From Seiridium cupressi (lineage: Eukaryota; Ascomycota; Sordariomycetes; Amphisphaeriales; Sporocadaceae): a stretch of DNA of 64,000 bases. Shown piece by piece: positions 11,848 through 21,711 of this stretch (positions are counted from its first letter, which is position 1; the number at the start of each line of letters is the position of its first letter). The position numbers and the translations under genes were made by a program. The notes under the pieces were generated by a model. That model made no database searches. It saw nothing but the letters and a program-made list of their open reading frames with translations, and was not told the DNA's origin. The stretch lies in the NCBI GenBank assembly GCA_036674765.1, contig JARVKI010000028.1, positions 62,001-126,000 of the forward strand. The letters run 5' to 3'.

Positions 11848-13167
11848 TTACTGCGCCTGGCCGAATTTTTTCTTCAAAACCGATTGCCATTTCCTGAGTC
11901 CCCCGAACGACGACTTTCTCCTCTCCTGGGCTGGCCTGGCCTCAGGAGCTGGTCCGGGTGCATCATCCTTTTGCTCAATAACCTTCTGCTGCTGCTCAGG
12001 TACGGCAGCCGCGTTGACAGCAGCAGTGGAAGTTGCGCTTACACCTCCAAGAGTCACAGTGAGCAGGGCCGGCGCGCCATCGAACACACTACCAGACTGG
12101 TCGCCGCCGCTCGAGGGACCAACGTCGTCGTAGGGGAATGCATAGCCCCGGAGATCGGCATTTGTCTCGTGACAGATTCGAGAGTAATGGTTGGTGACGG
12201 CGTTCTTGTAGTAGTTGGCTACCTGCTCGCCCTCGGGCTGCTGAGAGTTGACCAGCAGCGTCGATCGGTTGAACGCCGCGGCAATGCGAGCCCCGATCGC
12301 GCCCATCTCAGGGACGTTGCTCTGGTAGTTTCCGAATGGGCCGGTGCTGCAAGAGAAGATATCTGCCGCGGATGGCTGTGCGAAAGATCCAACGCTGTCG
12401 AAGGTCAGATTGCCGTTGACAACCTTGCCGCTGACGTTGCCCCATTCGGCTTGTGTGTTAATGGTCAAGGTATCTGAGGAGTATTTCTGCCATACAGAAT
12501 CTACGTATGACTGGTAGTACCCTTTGAAGAGGCTGTTGTTCATGACTATGCCGCTGTTCGGGCTGAGAGCGCGGAGATTAGAACCATTCTGCGCCTTGAC
12601 AACCAGCTTACTCCAGCCAGCATTATCACTGTTGTCCTGGGCAACAAGCTTGCTGCAGACGGTATCCAGACCACCAGATATGAGTCCTGTTACTGACTGA
12701 ACTCCCCCGCTCTCGTTGGTCAAGTCAAGGGCAATGGGCAAGCTGACAAAATCGACGTAGCTGATGTTGACAAAGAGTTGATAGTCATTAAAGGTGAACT
12801 CGCAAAACCCCCAGGATAGGTTGTAATTTGGGTCACTCGGGTTTGTGACACTAGGTTCAACGATGGCCGGCCCTGGGTTCACCAGGAACGTCAGCCGGCC
12901 GTCCAGGCAAAACCAGATACGACCTCCGGCTATCCGAGGGATTGTCACGGTCCGAGTTGAGCCCGGAGCCCCTAAGGCTATCGCGCAATCTGCCGCGGGG
13001 GCCTGCAGCGGCTGGCTTGGTGATGCCGGGTGGTATACAGTTTGGCCATCTGATTGTATGAAAAGAGGTACGTTATTTTGGTTCAGATCCAACCCGGTGA
13101 TGTACGCATATGCGTTGGTCGAACTTGTGTTGTTCTTTAGAGCTAACTGGACAGTTGAATTCGTCAT
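11848..13167 (-). CDS. GH64 endo-beta-1,3-glucanase, no signal peptide
   Basis: A single exon of 439 residues. The sequence matches the GH64 laminaripentaose-producing beta-1,3-glucanase family (barrel plus thaumatin-like fold). The expected catalytic pair is visible: E123 in a WGFCEF context and D139 in a YVDF context, 16 residues apart, the same spacing as the Glu/Asp pair described for the Streptomyces enzyme. There is no clear secretion signal, so it may act inside the cell or leave by an unconventional route. The last 70 or so residues are an Ala/Pro/Gln-rich, then Lys/Arg-rich tail (ends FGGLRKWQSVLKKKFG) not expected in the catalytic core. The ATG at 13167 is the first Met before the conserved LALKN stretch. 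Confidence 0.9.
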   Translation of the reverse strand: MTNSTVQLALKNNTSSTNAYAYITGLDLNQNNVPLFIQSDGQTVYHPASPSQPLQAPAADCAIALGAPGSTRTVTIPRIAGGRIWFCLDGRLTFLVNPGPAIVEPSVTNPSDPNYNLSWGFCEFTFNDYQLFVNISYVDFVSLPIALDLTNESGGVQSVTGLISGGLDTVCSKLVAQDNSDNAGWSKLVVKAQNGSNLRALSPNSGIVMNNSLFKGYYQSYVDSVWQKYSSDTLTINTQAEWGNVSGKVVNGNLTFDSVGSFAQPSAADIFSCSTGPFGNYQSNVPEMGAIGARIAAAFNRSTLLVNSQQPEGEQVANYYKNAVTNHYSRICHETNADLRGYAFPYDDVGPSSGGDQSGSVFDGAPALLTVTLGGVSATSTAAVNAAAVPEQQQKVIEQKDDAPGPAPEARPAQERRKSSFGGLRKWQSVLKKKFGQAQ

Positions 13168-15170
13168 TGTGTTCGACTTGCTTACGAAAGACTGCAGGCG
13201 GATACAACTGGTCGTTTGGCGATGAGGAAATCAGGAATAGAACGAGGAGTGATTCTAAAGGCCTTTATCCTTTTTTTCGACGCCCCCCAATAGAGTTGTA
13301 GGTGCCAGTGAGAAGAAATGTGATCAAAAACACTGCCAATGGGCATAGAGGAAGAGCTCTAGATTCCTGCGGAGTGAAATCGGCATGTGACCCTACCAAG
13401 TCATCTCTTGGGGACCATGAGGCTGGAAGGATGGATGGAGTGTTGTGACAATCGTACGTAACAAAAAAGAAATGATGCTGCCACAGCATAGCCACTTACG
13501 AGCGCAACTTACCTGGGCTAGGATTGCGATATAAGACAGGCGTCTAGTAGCGCGGACGACAAGCCCGCTACGGCCAGCAGATGTGGATAGACAAAGAATA
13601 ACGTGAAGTCATGGACCGGTGGATCCTGGTTAACCAAGCTTTGGAGACGCATCACGCACACGCGATGTCCTGCTTTGCAACCATGGCCCCTGTCTATACT
13701 GTCAATGCCGGTAGAAGAAAAGCAGGTATTCCTTGAAGTTCATGGCGAATGATGTTCTGGCGGCCTCGCGTGCAAACCGGCATTACCATCCGAACGTCCG
13801 CATGCCGTAAAGTAGCCAGAGACCTGGCGTTGCCTTGGGGGAAGTGGGAAGTGTAATCTACTATTTTTGCCAGGCTTGCCCCAAGATTTGGAAATTGACT
13901 TCGGATCATTGTAACACTCCATACGGGCATGGGATGTCAAGCGAATCGTCTCGGTTAGCTAAGTTTCAATTTGTGGGACATATCAAGGGATGACGTCTCT
14001 TGTCCGAAGCGCCACTGGAGATCAGGCTTGGTTTTGGGGTGGAGCCTCCCATCCCGTAGTGCCGTAGTGCCGGGAGCTTCAACTCAGGCTCGTGGTCTTC
14101 ACGCCGGCGCTGACGACGGCGGTGAGCTCTGCTGTCGCCAGACACATGCGATGGTTGTCTCAAGGACTCGTAAGCCGACTAATAAGGAGAGGAGGAGTGA
14201 TGGACCAAAAGCACATGCTTGCGTACGATCGATCCTTGGGAGTCGGTGCCGGCCGCATAGCCCTTTGGCGCTAGGTGACACGGTTGTAGATGGTATTCTG
14301 ATTCGCAAGCCACAAATAGGTATGGCCAGAGCTTCGTAGCCACTTACAGCGAATTCCTGGAGTTTGGTTTACTATCCCAGCGTGCGGCCTCGGGTGTCAC
14401 TCGGTGACACCATCCGTCTCATACCCCAGGAGTGCAAGGTCGGCCAGTGAGGCTCTTGCTCGTCACACCCTTCCATTCCGACTGGCCGGGAGCGTTCTTA
14501 ATCACCTGACGGCCCGTTGCGCTAAATATGGTGGAGAGGAGCTGTCGGGACGGACGAATCGAGCGCAGTGCACATCCGCCTGCCGGGTTTGGAGCTTATC
14601 AGGTGCCGATAATATCGAATTGGAGAGAGCGCATGAGGGGGCACGTATGCTTTGGGGATCATGCAGCTAAGTCGATCACCGTGGAGGAGCTCTGTCGCAC
14701 GAGCGAATCCCAGCTCTACCCCACGATACCCCGGATATGCAGCTCATCTTACATGGTGCACAGCTACCGTAGGAGAGTGTCACGCGTCCCTTGAGCCACA
14801 AGACTCGCCGTGGAAAGCTGCCAGTGGTCCACATTGTTGAGGCAGTAGTGATCCGAGGCTCAAGTGCAGAGATTAGTGAACTACGAAGCTTGCAGGTAAT
14901 TGCCAGACTAGTCGAGTGGGTTTCTACGAGTTCGGTGCCAAAGGACACTGAATCACCAATGTACCCATTTTGTTCTCGGTTCTTGGCCATGTTCATTTCA
15001 AAGACTGGCAAGAAGAAACCATCACGGGCCCCAGGCGGGAAACACTGAACTTGCTTGTTGTTCTAGACCAGACATACTCGCCAGACTATGACTTCGATGT
15101 ATATAATATACAACGAGTGACGAGTATAGGCTCATAGCAAACGACACTCCTCCCCTCCTCCAGGCCATGG
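13168..15170. other. Intergenic region, no gene recognised
   Basis: About 2 kb between the GH64 promoter and the 3' end of the KDS reductase gene. Several 60-120 residue open frames exist on both strands but they overlap each other and resemble no family I know. No repeat structure was seen apart from a short doubled GTAGTGCC at about 14058. Confidence 0.45.
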
Positions 15171-16336
15171 TCAATCGTCGTTGCCCTTCTTCCGATAGTT
15201 CACAGGATGGCCGTTCTTTTTACCGAACTTCTTAATTTTGTTGAAGATATCGTACAATGCGAAGAACCAGACGATCTGCAGAATCCATGATAAAATAGTA
15301 TCGAAGACCCAGCTCTCTCTCGGTGCACCACCAAGTGCAATACATCGAAGAACGTTGCCAAGAAATGCCACAGTGATAGAATATTGACCCTTCTCGAGGC
15401 CGGCGATTGCCTTGGCGGCGACCTCATCGGGGCTCTGCACTGGATCGCCCTCCTCGATGATACGAGTGATCTCGGGTTTCGTCATATTCTCCCGATCGAA
15501 ACCAGGACTCGAGATGCTTCCAGGATATACAACATGGAGCTTCACTTTCTGAGGATATAGTTCCAGCTCTTGCACCAAAGTGTCGGCGAGTGATCGGAGG
15601 GCGGCTTTCGCTGGGTTGTAGGGGCCGTATCCGATAATGGGAACGAAGGCGAGCACCGACGATGTGAAAATTAGATGCTTAGGCTCGGGAACGACGAGTG
15701 CACTGGGCCCCGTCCATTCACGTAGTATGGCATGGGCCATCTCAGCGCTTCCCCAGAAGTTGATATCCATCTGGTCCCTGGTCAGAGACAGAGGAGCTTC
15801 GACCCAGAAGTCTGGCGTCGACTTCCCAGCGACACACCACACAATGTCGAGAGCTTGGCCGTTGTTCCAGGCTACCGCTTCAGCGATGAGGTTGCGCGCA
15901 TAATCGGGCTTTGACACATCGGCGGATATGTAGTGGAAGCGTTGAGTCTGGGGGTTCTTCGCGGCGGACTGGGTTTCATGGTCAACTTGGCGCAATCGTA
16001 GATAGAGTCAGTCCAGCAGCAGCAGCACACACCTTGGCTTCGGCAACTGCTTCTTCCAATCTTGCTACATTCCTCGACACCAGAATGAGATTGGCTCCTT
16101 TTGCTGCAAGTTGGCGAGCAGCACTTCTGCCCATGCCCTCCGAGCTACCAGTGATCAAAATGGTCTAACATATTGGTATTAGCTGCTAGGAACATGTTAT
16201 CCAAGTATCCAATTCCGCTAACCTTGCCATCTACGGGCATCTGATTCTTGCTAGAGAAGATACCCATGGTGAAAGCTGCGATGGCTGCGATGACACTGGC
16301 GATGAGGACCCAGAAGGGAAGGGGCAAAGAATCCAT
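15171..16336 (-). CDS. KSR1: 3-ketodihydrosphingosine reductase (TSC10/KSR1 type SDR)
   Basis: Three exons, 16336-16223, 16164-16033 and 15968-15171, give 347 residues. It reduces 3-ketodihydrosphingosine to dihydrosphingosine, step two of sphingolipid synthesis, at the ER membrane. Visible features are an N-terminal membrane segment (residues 5-27), the NADPH-binding motif T-G-S-S-E-G-M-G at 43-50, an RFHYISADV stretch shared with fungal orthologues, catalytic Ser at 185/186, and Y199-x3-K203. Hydrophobic segments follow near residues 300-325 and the end is basic. The second splice was set by phase: the nearer AAG acceptor breaks the frame, whereas CAG at 15969-15971 restores it. Divergent from the Utp3/Sas10 gene. 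A Met further upstream exists but would add a non-conserved 30-residue extension. Confidence 0.92.
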
Positions 16337-16790
16337 GAATCGTCCAGGTGAACAGATCAGGTAGGGAAAGTCTAGATGGCTGATCTCAGTTGGGACCGTA
16401 AGAGACAACCAATCGAAACCAATCACTTCACATCCCCGTCGTCTGGAAATTAAATCCTGTTCCTGATGGTGATGTGATTGATGGCTCTAGGTGCTGTGCT
16501 GCTGCAGTCAGCACTAGCAAGCGCAAGAGGACCCTGGAAATAAGGCAAGGGACACTTTTTTTTTTTAAGCTGGGTTGTACCTTCCGTAACTCCACGGGCG
16601 AGCTTGTCGGAGCTTTACCCCCACTAGCTCCGAACCGTGACCTTCCAAAGTGGTGGGGTCGGTCGCTAATCGATAAGGATACGGTTGAAAAAAGTTCTTG
16701 AGGAAGGTGACGTTGAAGCTTAGCCTTCAGATCCAAGCCCGTCCATCAGAAGTCCCGGAACACAACACGCTTCGGTGCAATTCTTTCAAG
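16337..16790. promoter_or_regulatory. Bidirectional promoter, KSR1 / UTP3
   Basis: 454 nt separate the two divergent start codons, so this segment must carry both promoters and both 5' leaders. A T-run lies near 16557-16566. I saw no motif that I can name with confidence. Confidence 0.6.
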
Positions 16791-19009
16791 ATGGCAAAGA
16801 AAAGAAAGGCCACCGCTGGCTCTTCTGAGCCCAAGGGCCCGCGCGAATATGACCCCAAAGACGCCCGTCTCGGGCCTGTAACGACTTACGAGGATGTGGC
16901 CGACGACCAAGAGAAGTACTGGATGGACCAGGATGCGATCATGTTCAATGACGGCCCCAAATCCAAGAAGCAGCGGCGGGCTCAAGAGGACGAAGATTTC
17001 TTAGAGGCCTCCGACGAAGAGGTCCTCGGCTACGACCAAGAGTCTGACTCCGACGAAGACGATGAGCTAGAAGAACTCGCCCGCAAAGCCAAGAAATTCT
17101 CCAAGAAGGCCAACAAGGAGGCAGACGGCTCGGAATCGGAGAAGGGAGATGAAGAAGGGGAAGACTCTGGCTGGTGGGGCTCGTCAAAGAAAGAGTACTA
17201 CGATGCCGACCAGATACAAACCGAGGCCGATGCCCTCGAGGAGGAGCAGGAAGCCAGGCGTCTGCAAAAGAAGCGCCTGGCCAAGATGGCCGACGAAGAC
17301 TTCATGTTCAACGAGGACGAGTGGTTAGCAGAGAATCCAGAGGAGGCAGAGGATACTGAAGTTGTTACCGAGGTCCTAAAAGACATTGAGATTCCAGAGG
17401 ACATGTCTTCCGAGGAAAGGCTCCGTATCTTGCAGTCTCGGTACCCCGAGTTGGACTACTTGGCCGGGGAGCTGCTCGAACTACAACCTTTGCTCGTCAT
17501 CCTTCAGAAAGAAGCCGAAGGTCAGACAAGGAAAACGGTCGCGACTGTCAAGTACCGGGTTCTTGGCTGCTATGTTGCGACCTTGGCCATGTACTTCGCG
17601 ACTCTGACATCCCCAGTCCGAGACTCCAATGGCAGCGCAAAATCTCTAGATCCCGCTGAGCTCAGAGATCACGAAGTTATGAGCACGTTGCTCGAATGCC
17701 GAGAAGCGTGGCAACGTGTCAAAGATCTCAAGTCTTCCAAGGCTGCCGAGCCAGTTGCGAGCATTCCATCTCCACCTGAAGAAGAGACTACATCTGTGGA
17801 TAATATCACAGAAACGTCACCCAAGCTCTCCAAGGCCTCTTCCCGAACCAACAAGGAGAAGAGAAAGGCCAAGCAGGCCGAACGTAAAGCCAAAGAGGTC
17901 GAAGAATCTCTTGCAGACCTTTCAGTATTGGTGACAAAATCCAGCAAGCCAAGGAAGCCAAAGTCCGAAGCGGTCACCGATGATAATTCAGACTTTGGTG
18001 AAGAGGAGGCCATGGACTCGAGAGCAGCGGCAGAAAAGGCAGCGCGCAAGAAGAGTCTACGGTTTTATACCTCCCAGATTGTCCAGAAGGCTAACAAGAG
18101 AGCGGGCGCCGGAAGGGATGCTGGCGGTGATATGGACATACCTTACCGAGAACGGCTCAGAGATCATCAAGCACGCCTCAATGCAGCAGCTGAGAAACGT
18201 GGACAGAAAGATTCGAAGGATGGCATTGAGTTAAGTGATGAGAGCGACAATGATGATCGGGTCCAGCAAATCCGAGAGGATGAAGACGGCTATTATGATA
18301 TGATTGCCTCTAGGGCATCTTCTAAGAAGTCGGAGAAGAAGGCTCGAGCAGATGCCTTGTCTGAAGCTTCCAAGGCCGATAAAGTTGTCCAACAAGAGGT
18401 TATCGGCGAAGATGGAAAAAGGAAGATCACGTATGTCAACGCCCAGCACTCCGTTAGGACGAATATGCTAACCACCATCTTTTTTACAGATATGCCATTG
18501 AAAAGAATAAGGGCCTTGCGCGTAAGTACAACAGACATATGCACTATTGTGCCCCTCTCTCGTTTTCTGGAGCGTATAAGCTCTGGCGTCTTGAGATCAA
18601 ACGATGGACAACGTCGAACCTAATCATTTCTGGCCATCTGCGCTTGAAACTAGACGCTGACGTTGTAACTATAATAGCGAAAAGAAAGAAGGAGGTCAGA
18701 AACCCACGCCTCAAGAAGCGTCTCAAGGTAAGCCATTTTCAAAGTTGTTTTTTGCAACCCCTTCAAGCTTGTCTCAGGAAGAAAAGATTGCTGTATTGGT
18801 GTCTTGACCTCTGGAACATGAGCTGCTCCCAAAATCTCATCACTCTTGCGCGAAGACAAGACTGCTAACCACCAGTATTCCAGTATGAGGAGAAAAAGAA
18901 GAAGCTCGGCAGTATCAAGCCTGTTTACAAGCGTATGGAAGGGAATTACCAGGGCGAACAGACAGGTATCAAGCCTGGTCTGGTCAAAAGTGTCAAACTA
19001 TCACGATAG
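16791..19009 (+). CDS. UTP3: Utp3/Sas10, small-subunit processome protein
   Basis: Four exons, 16791-18430, 18490-18521, 18678-18727 and 18884-19009, give 615 residues. The protein belongs to the Sas10/Utp3/C1D family: a Lys-rich start, long acidic tracts, a central Utp3/Sas10/C1D helical domain around residues 205-280 ([18 protein letters not shown]), a coiled basic middle and the C-terminal Sas10 domain ([17 protein letters not shown], then [10 protein letters not shown] and KPVYKRMEG). It works in the nucleolus in pre-18S rRNA processing. Exons 2 and 3 are tiny (32 and 50 nt), and the phases 2, 1, 0 close exactly. An in-frame Met lies upstream at 16698 but the MAKKRK start matches the usual family N-terminus. 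Confidence 0.92.
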
Positions 19010-19642
19010 ATCATTTCATAATACCCTCAAATCGTATGCATACTCTATAATCGAGGCCCCTCTGGCGCAGTATGTAGAGATGGCGATAACAAGTCGATAT
19101 GCATCCAAAATGACCTCAGCGTGTTGATGAACCTGAGTTGGGGAACTCACTGACCCTTATCTAGCTGAATGTGTAACAGACTTTCGCATATACAAATGGA
19201 AGTTTACAACAATGACCTACGCTAGAAATGCCTCGAATTTTGTATAAACTGGAGGCTACAAGGAGCCGGATGCAGATTTTCTGTGTGCCCCCTATTGTCG
19301 ATCGAGATATGCTACCGATAGGGGGAAAGACGCTTACAGGCACCTCCAATATGATGTCACACACACGCGATGTGACCCCTGGCGATGACTTCACATTTGG
19401 AGAACATCATTGGAGAACCATGCAGTGAGTCTTACGCGTACAACTAATAGGAACGGGATTTTCACTGATATGCGATACTATGAGGTATGTCACTGCGGGG
19501 AAATTCGAGCAGTGCGTTTGAAACGCCTATAAGAAAGGGGCGCCATGAACTTGGCATTTCTAATTGTCCGTGGGTATGTCTTGCTGAACTTTACTGACAA
19601 AGCCCTTTTGACCTCGATTATCTTCCATAGAGATCTGTCACA
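19010..19642. other. Intergenic region
   Basis: Contains the 3' end of UTP3 and the promoter of the next small gene. No other gene or repeat recognised. Confidence 0.5.
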
Positions 19643-19969
19643 ATGTCATCAAATCCTGTTCTGGACGAAGCAGCACATGACAAGATTGCCACGGAGTGTA
19701 AGTCGACTCCAAGCCTTGGTTCATCCTCTTCTGCTTAGTTTTCCAGTCGGCAAAAATTGGTATCTAACATTCAAGCAGCAAAGAACCATCCTAGTCACGC
19801 GGGTGTCCCTGGGTCAAACATAGACTCCGGGAAAGCTTCCACCGGTGTGATTGACAGTCAGCCGAAAGGCCAACACGAAGAAGACTTCAAAAAGATAGCG
19901 GGTCTAGAGCAAGACCAGGGGAAACAAGACAAGATCGAGCGGAATATTGGAAACGCGGATCAAAAATAA
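19643..19969 (+). CDS. Small hydrophilic protein of unknown function (81 aa)
   Basis: Two exons, 19643-19697 and 19779-19969, encode 81 residues. The start ATG has an A at -3, the donor is a perfect GTAAGT, the acceptor is CAG with a CTAAC branch sequence upstream, and the phase-1 junction restores a Ser codon. The protein is charged and rich in Asp, Lys, Gln and Gly, with no signal peptide or membrane segment, and looks disordered or helical at its C-terminal half (EDFKKIAGLEQDQGKQDKI). I do not recognise a domain. Similar tiny proteins are common among annotated hypothetical proteins in filamentous fungi, which is family impression only. The clean gene structure is the main support. Confidence 0.7.
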
Positions 19970-20106
19970 GATGAGGGATGTAGCGGTACAACATTTCTAG
20001 CCACGAGGAAGATAAAAATAAAATCAAAAGCCCCTTGCTTTTAACAAATGAAGATTCTTGTTCTTGACCGTTGGCATTGCAAAGCTTAGTTCCTGACTCT
20101 ATCACA

Positions 20107-21254
20107 TTATAAGGTGTAAACCAGCTTCTCACCACTGACTCGCCCCTGCCGCAACTCGTCCAGCCCCTTAAAAACTCCCTCTAAGCCGTCCCCGCCCTTG
20201 TTCACAGTCGGCCGGACAGTCTGAATCTTGTCCTCCTCTAACAAGCCCCTTGCCAACTCCCAGAACATATTGGCGTGCTGCAGCTCTCCCGGAACGGCAG
20301 CCACCGTGTTCGAGCCCCTGCGGAACTCCTCCCCGAATGCGAGATAGCCCAGTGTAGTCAGGGGTCCCTTGAGGTTCTTGTTCACCGCGAGGAGCTTCTC
20401 CTTGTCGACGCCCAGCAGGGCGCTGTAGGTGCCGCCTTCCTCGTCGTCGGCCAGAGCGCCGGCGCAGATCTCGCCGCTGGACTCGACGCTGACGCAGTCC
20501 CAGGCCTTGCGCAGTTTCTGTCCCCTGCCCTCGACCCAGGCCTTGATGTCCGCGCCGCAGGTGGGCGACTTGTAGTCGAACACGGCATCCGCGCCCAGCT
20601 CGCGGAGGTAGTCGTGGTGCTGTGTCGACGAGGTCGAGATCACGGTGTAGCCCGACAGCTTGGCGAATTGGATCCCGAAGATGCCGGTGGCGGTGCTGCC
20701 GCCGTAGATCAGGATCGGCTCCGGGGTCTCCAGGGGCTGCGTGGGCAGAGGCAGCTTGAGCGCCCGGTAGAGACCTTGACCGACGGTCGTGATGGATACG
20801 CCGAGAGTGGCGGCCTGCTCAAAGGACAAGTTATCAGGAATCCGGAGCGCAATGTCCGCCTTGGCTACGGCATAGGGGCTGAATGCACCGTCGTCGTGTT
20901 GTATGGAGTTACTGCCACCAACGTTAGTAGGCTGCAAAACATCGTTCTCAAGTATGGCCCTGTAAGCTGATGGACGTACGCGCCATGAGCGAATCCAGCA
21001 ATGCGGTCTCCCTTTTTGAATGGCTTTCCAAGGTTCTCGCCGACCTCTTCCACAATCCCAGCATAGTCGCAGCCGGACTTGGAGCCGGCGTCTCCAAAAC
21101 GGTTGTCGATGGACTTCCAATCCGTCGGGTTGAGGCCGACGGCGCGCACTTTCACGAGCACGTAGCCGTCCCGAAGCTTGGGCTTGGGAACATCGCGGAT
21201 GGCCGCCTTCTCAGGACCGTCGAGGAGAACGATAGCTTTGGTGGTGGTTGTCAT
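20107..21254 (-). CDS. MDR-superfamily oxidoreductase (quinone/enoyl reductase-like)
   Basis: Two exons, 21254-20980 and 20911-20107, give 359 residues. The N-terminal GroES-like domain (VRAVGLNPTDWK, CDYAGIVEEVG) and a Rossmann domain (ILIYGGSTATGIFGIQFAK) mark a medium-chain dehydrogenase/reductase. The catalytic zinc Cys is replaced by the NPTDWK text, as in the zinc-independent quinone oxidoreductase and trans-acting enoyl reductase branch (LovC/ToxD-like). No polyketide synthase lies nearby, so a role in a biosynthetic cluster is not supported here. The intron has a CTAAC branch site, and its removal joins HGA to NSIQHDDGAFSPY, the normal family text. Start chosen at MTTTTK; upstream in-frame codons are not conserved in style. 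Confidence 0.88.
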
Positions 21255-21711
21255 GGTGACTATTGGTAGTCCGATTGCCAAGGCCAACTCAAGAGGGACG
21301 TGAGTTGTATAATAGGTCTAAGCCCGACAAAGAATAGCTTCTCAAATCCGTCAGCCAACAGCGACAAGGGTTTGACTATATATTTTCAGATCTCATGCTG
21401 ATATAGTATCGATGATTTGTAATCAGATTCATTACATAAACCGTCTGCGGGCCATGACGGATCTCGAGCATAATGACATCATAGTCGTCGCCTTGGCCTA
21501 ATTGACTCGAATGATCGTGTTACCTTGACGATGCATTTGTAATCTCATCGGTAGTTGTTCGCGCATTTGTGATTCCAAGTCGGCTACAACTTCCAATATA
21601 CTCGCGATCCCGCATAATGGACTGACTAAGAAGCTTCAACCCGCAAGGTCGTAGGAGAAAATCAGCTTGATTGGGTTCCACTTGTCGCCGAGATGATCAC
21701 CATCGCTCCTG
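21255..21711. other. Intergenic region
   Basis: Promoter of the MDR oxidoreductase gene (leftward) and 3' region of NRDE2. Nothing else recognised. Confidence 0.5.

Noticed and set aside
15969..15995. Start of the KSR1 last coding block at 15995
   Set aside because: The frame begins with TTG and lies partly in the intron; splicing at 15968/16033 restores the family sequence.
20107..21254. Part of a secondary-metabolite cluster, because the oxidoreductase resembles LovC/ToxD-type enoyl reductases
   Set aside because: No polyketide synthase, peptide synthetase, P450 or cluster regulator lies near; the neighbours are housekeeping genes.
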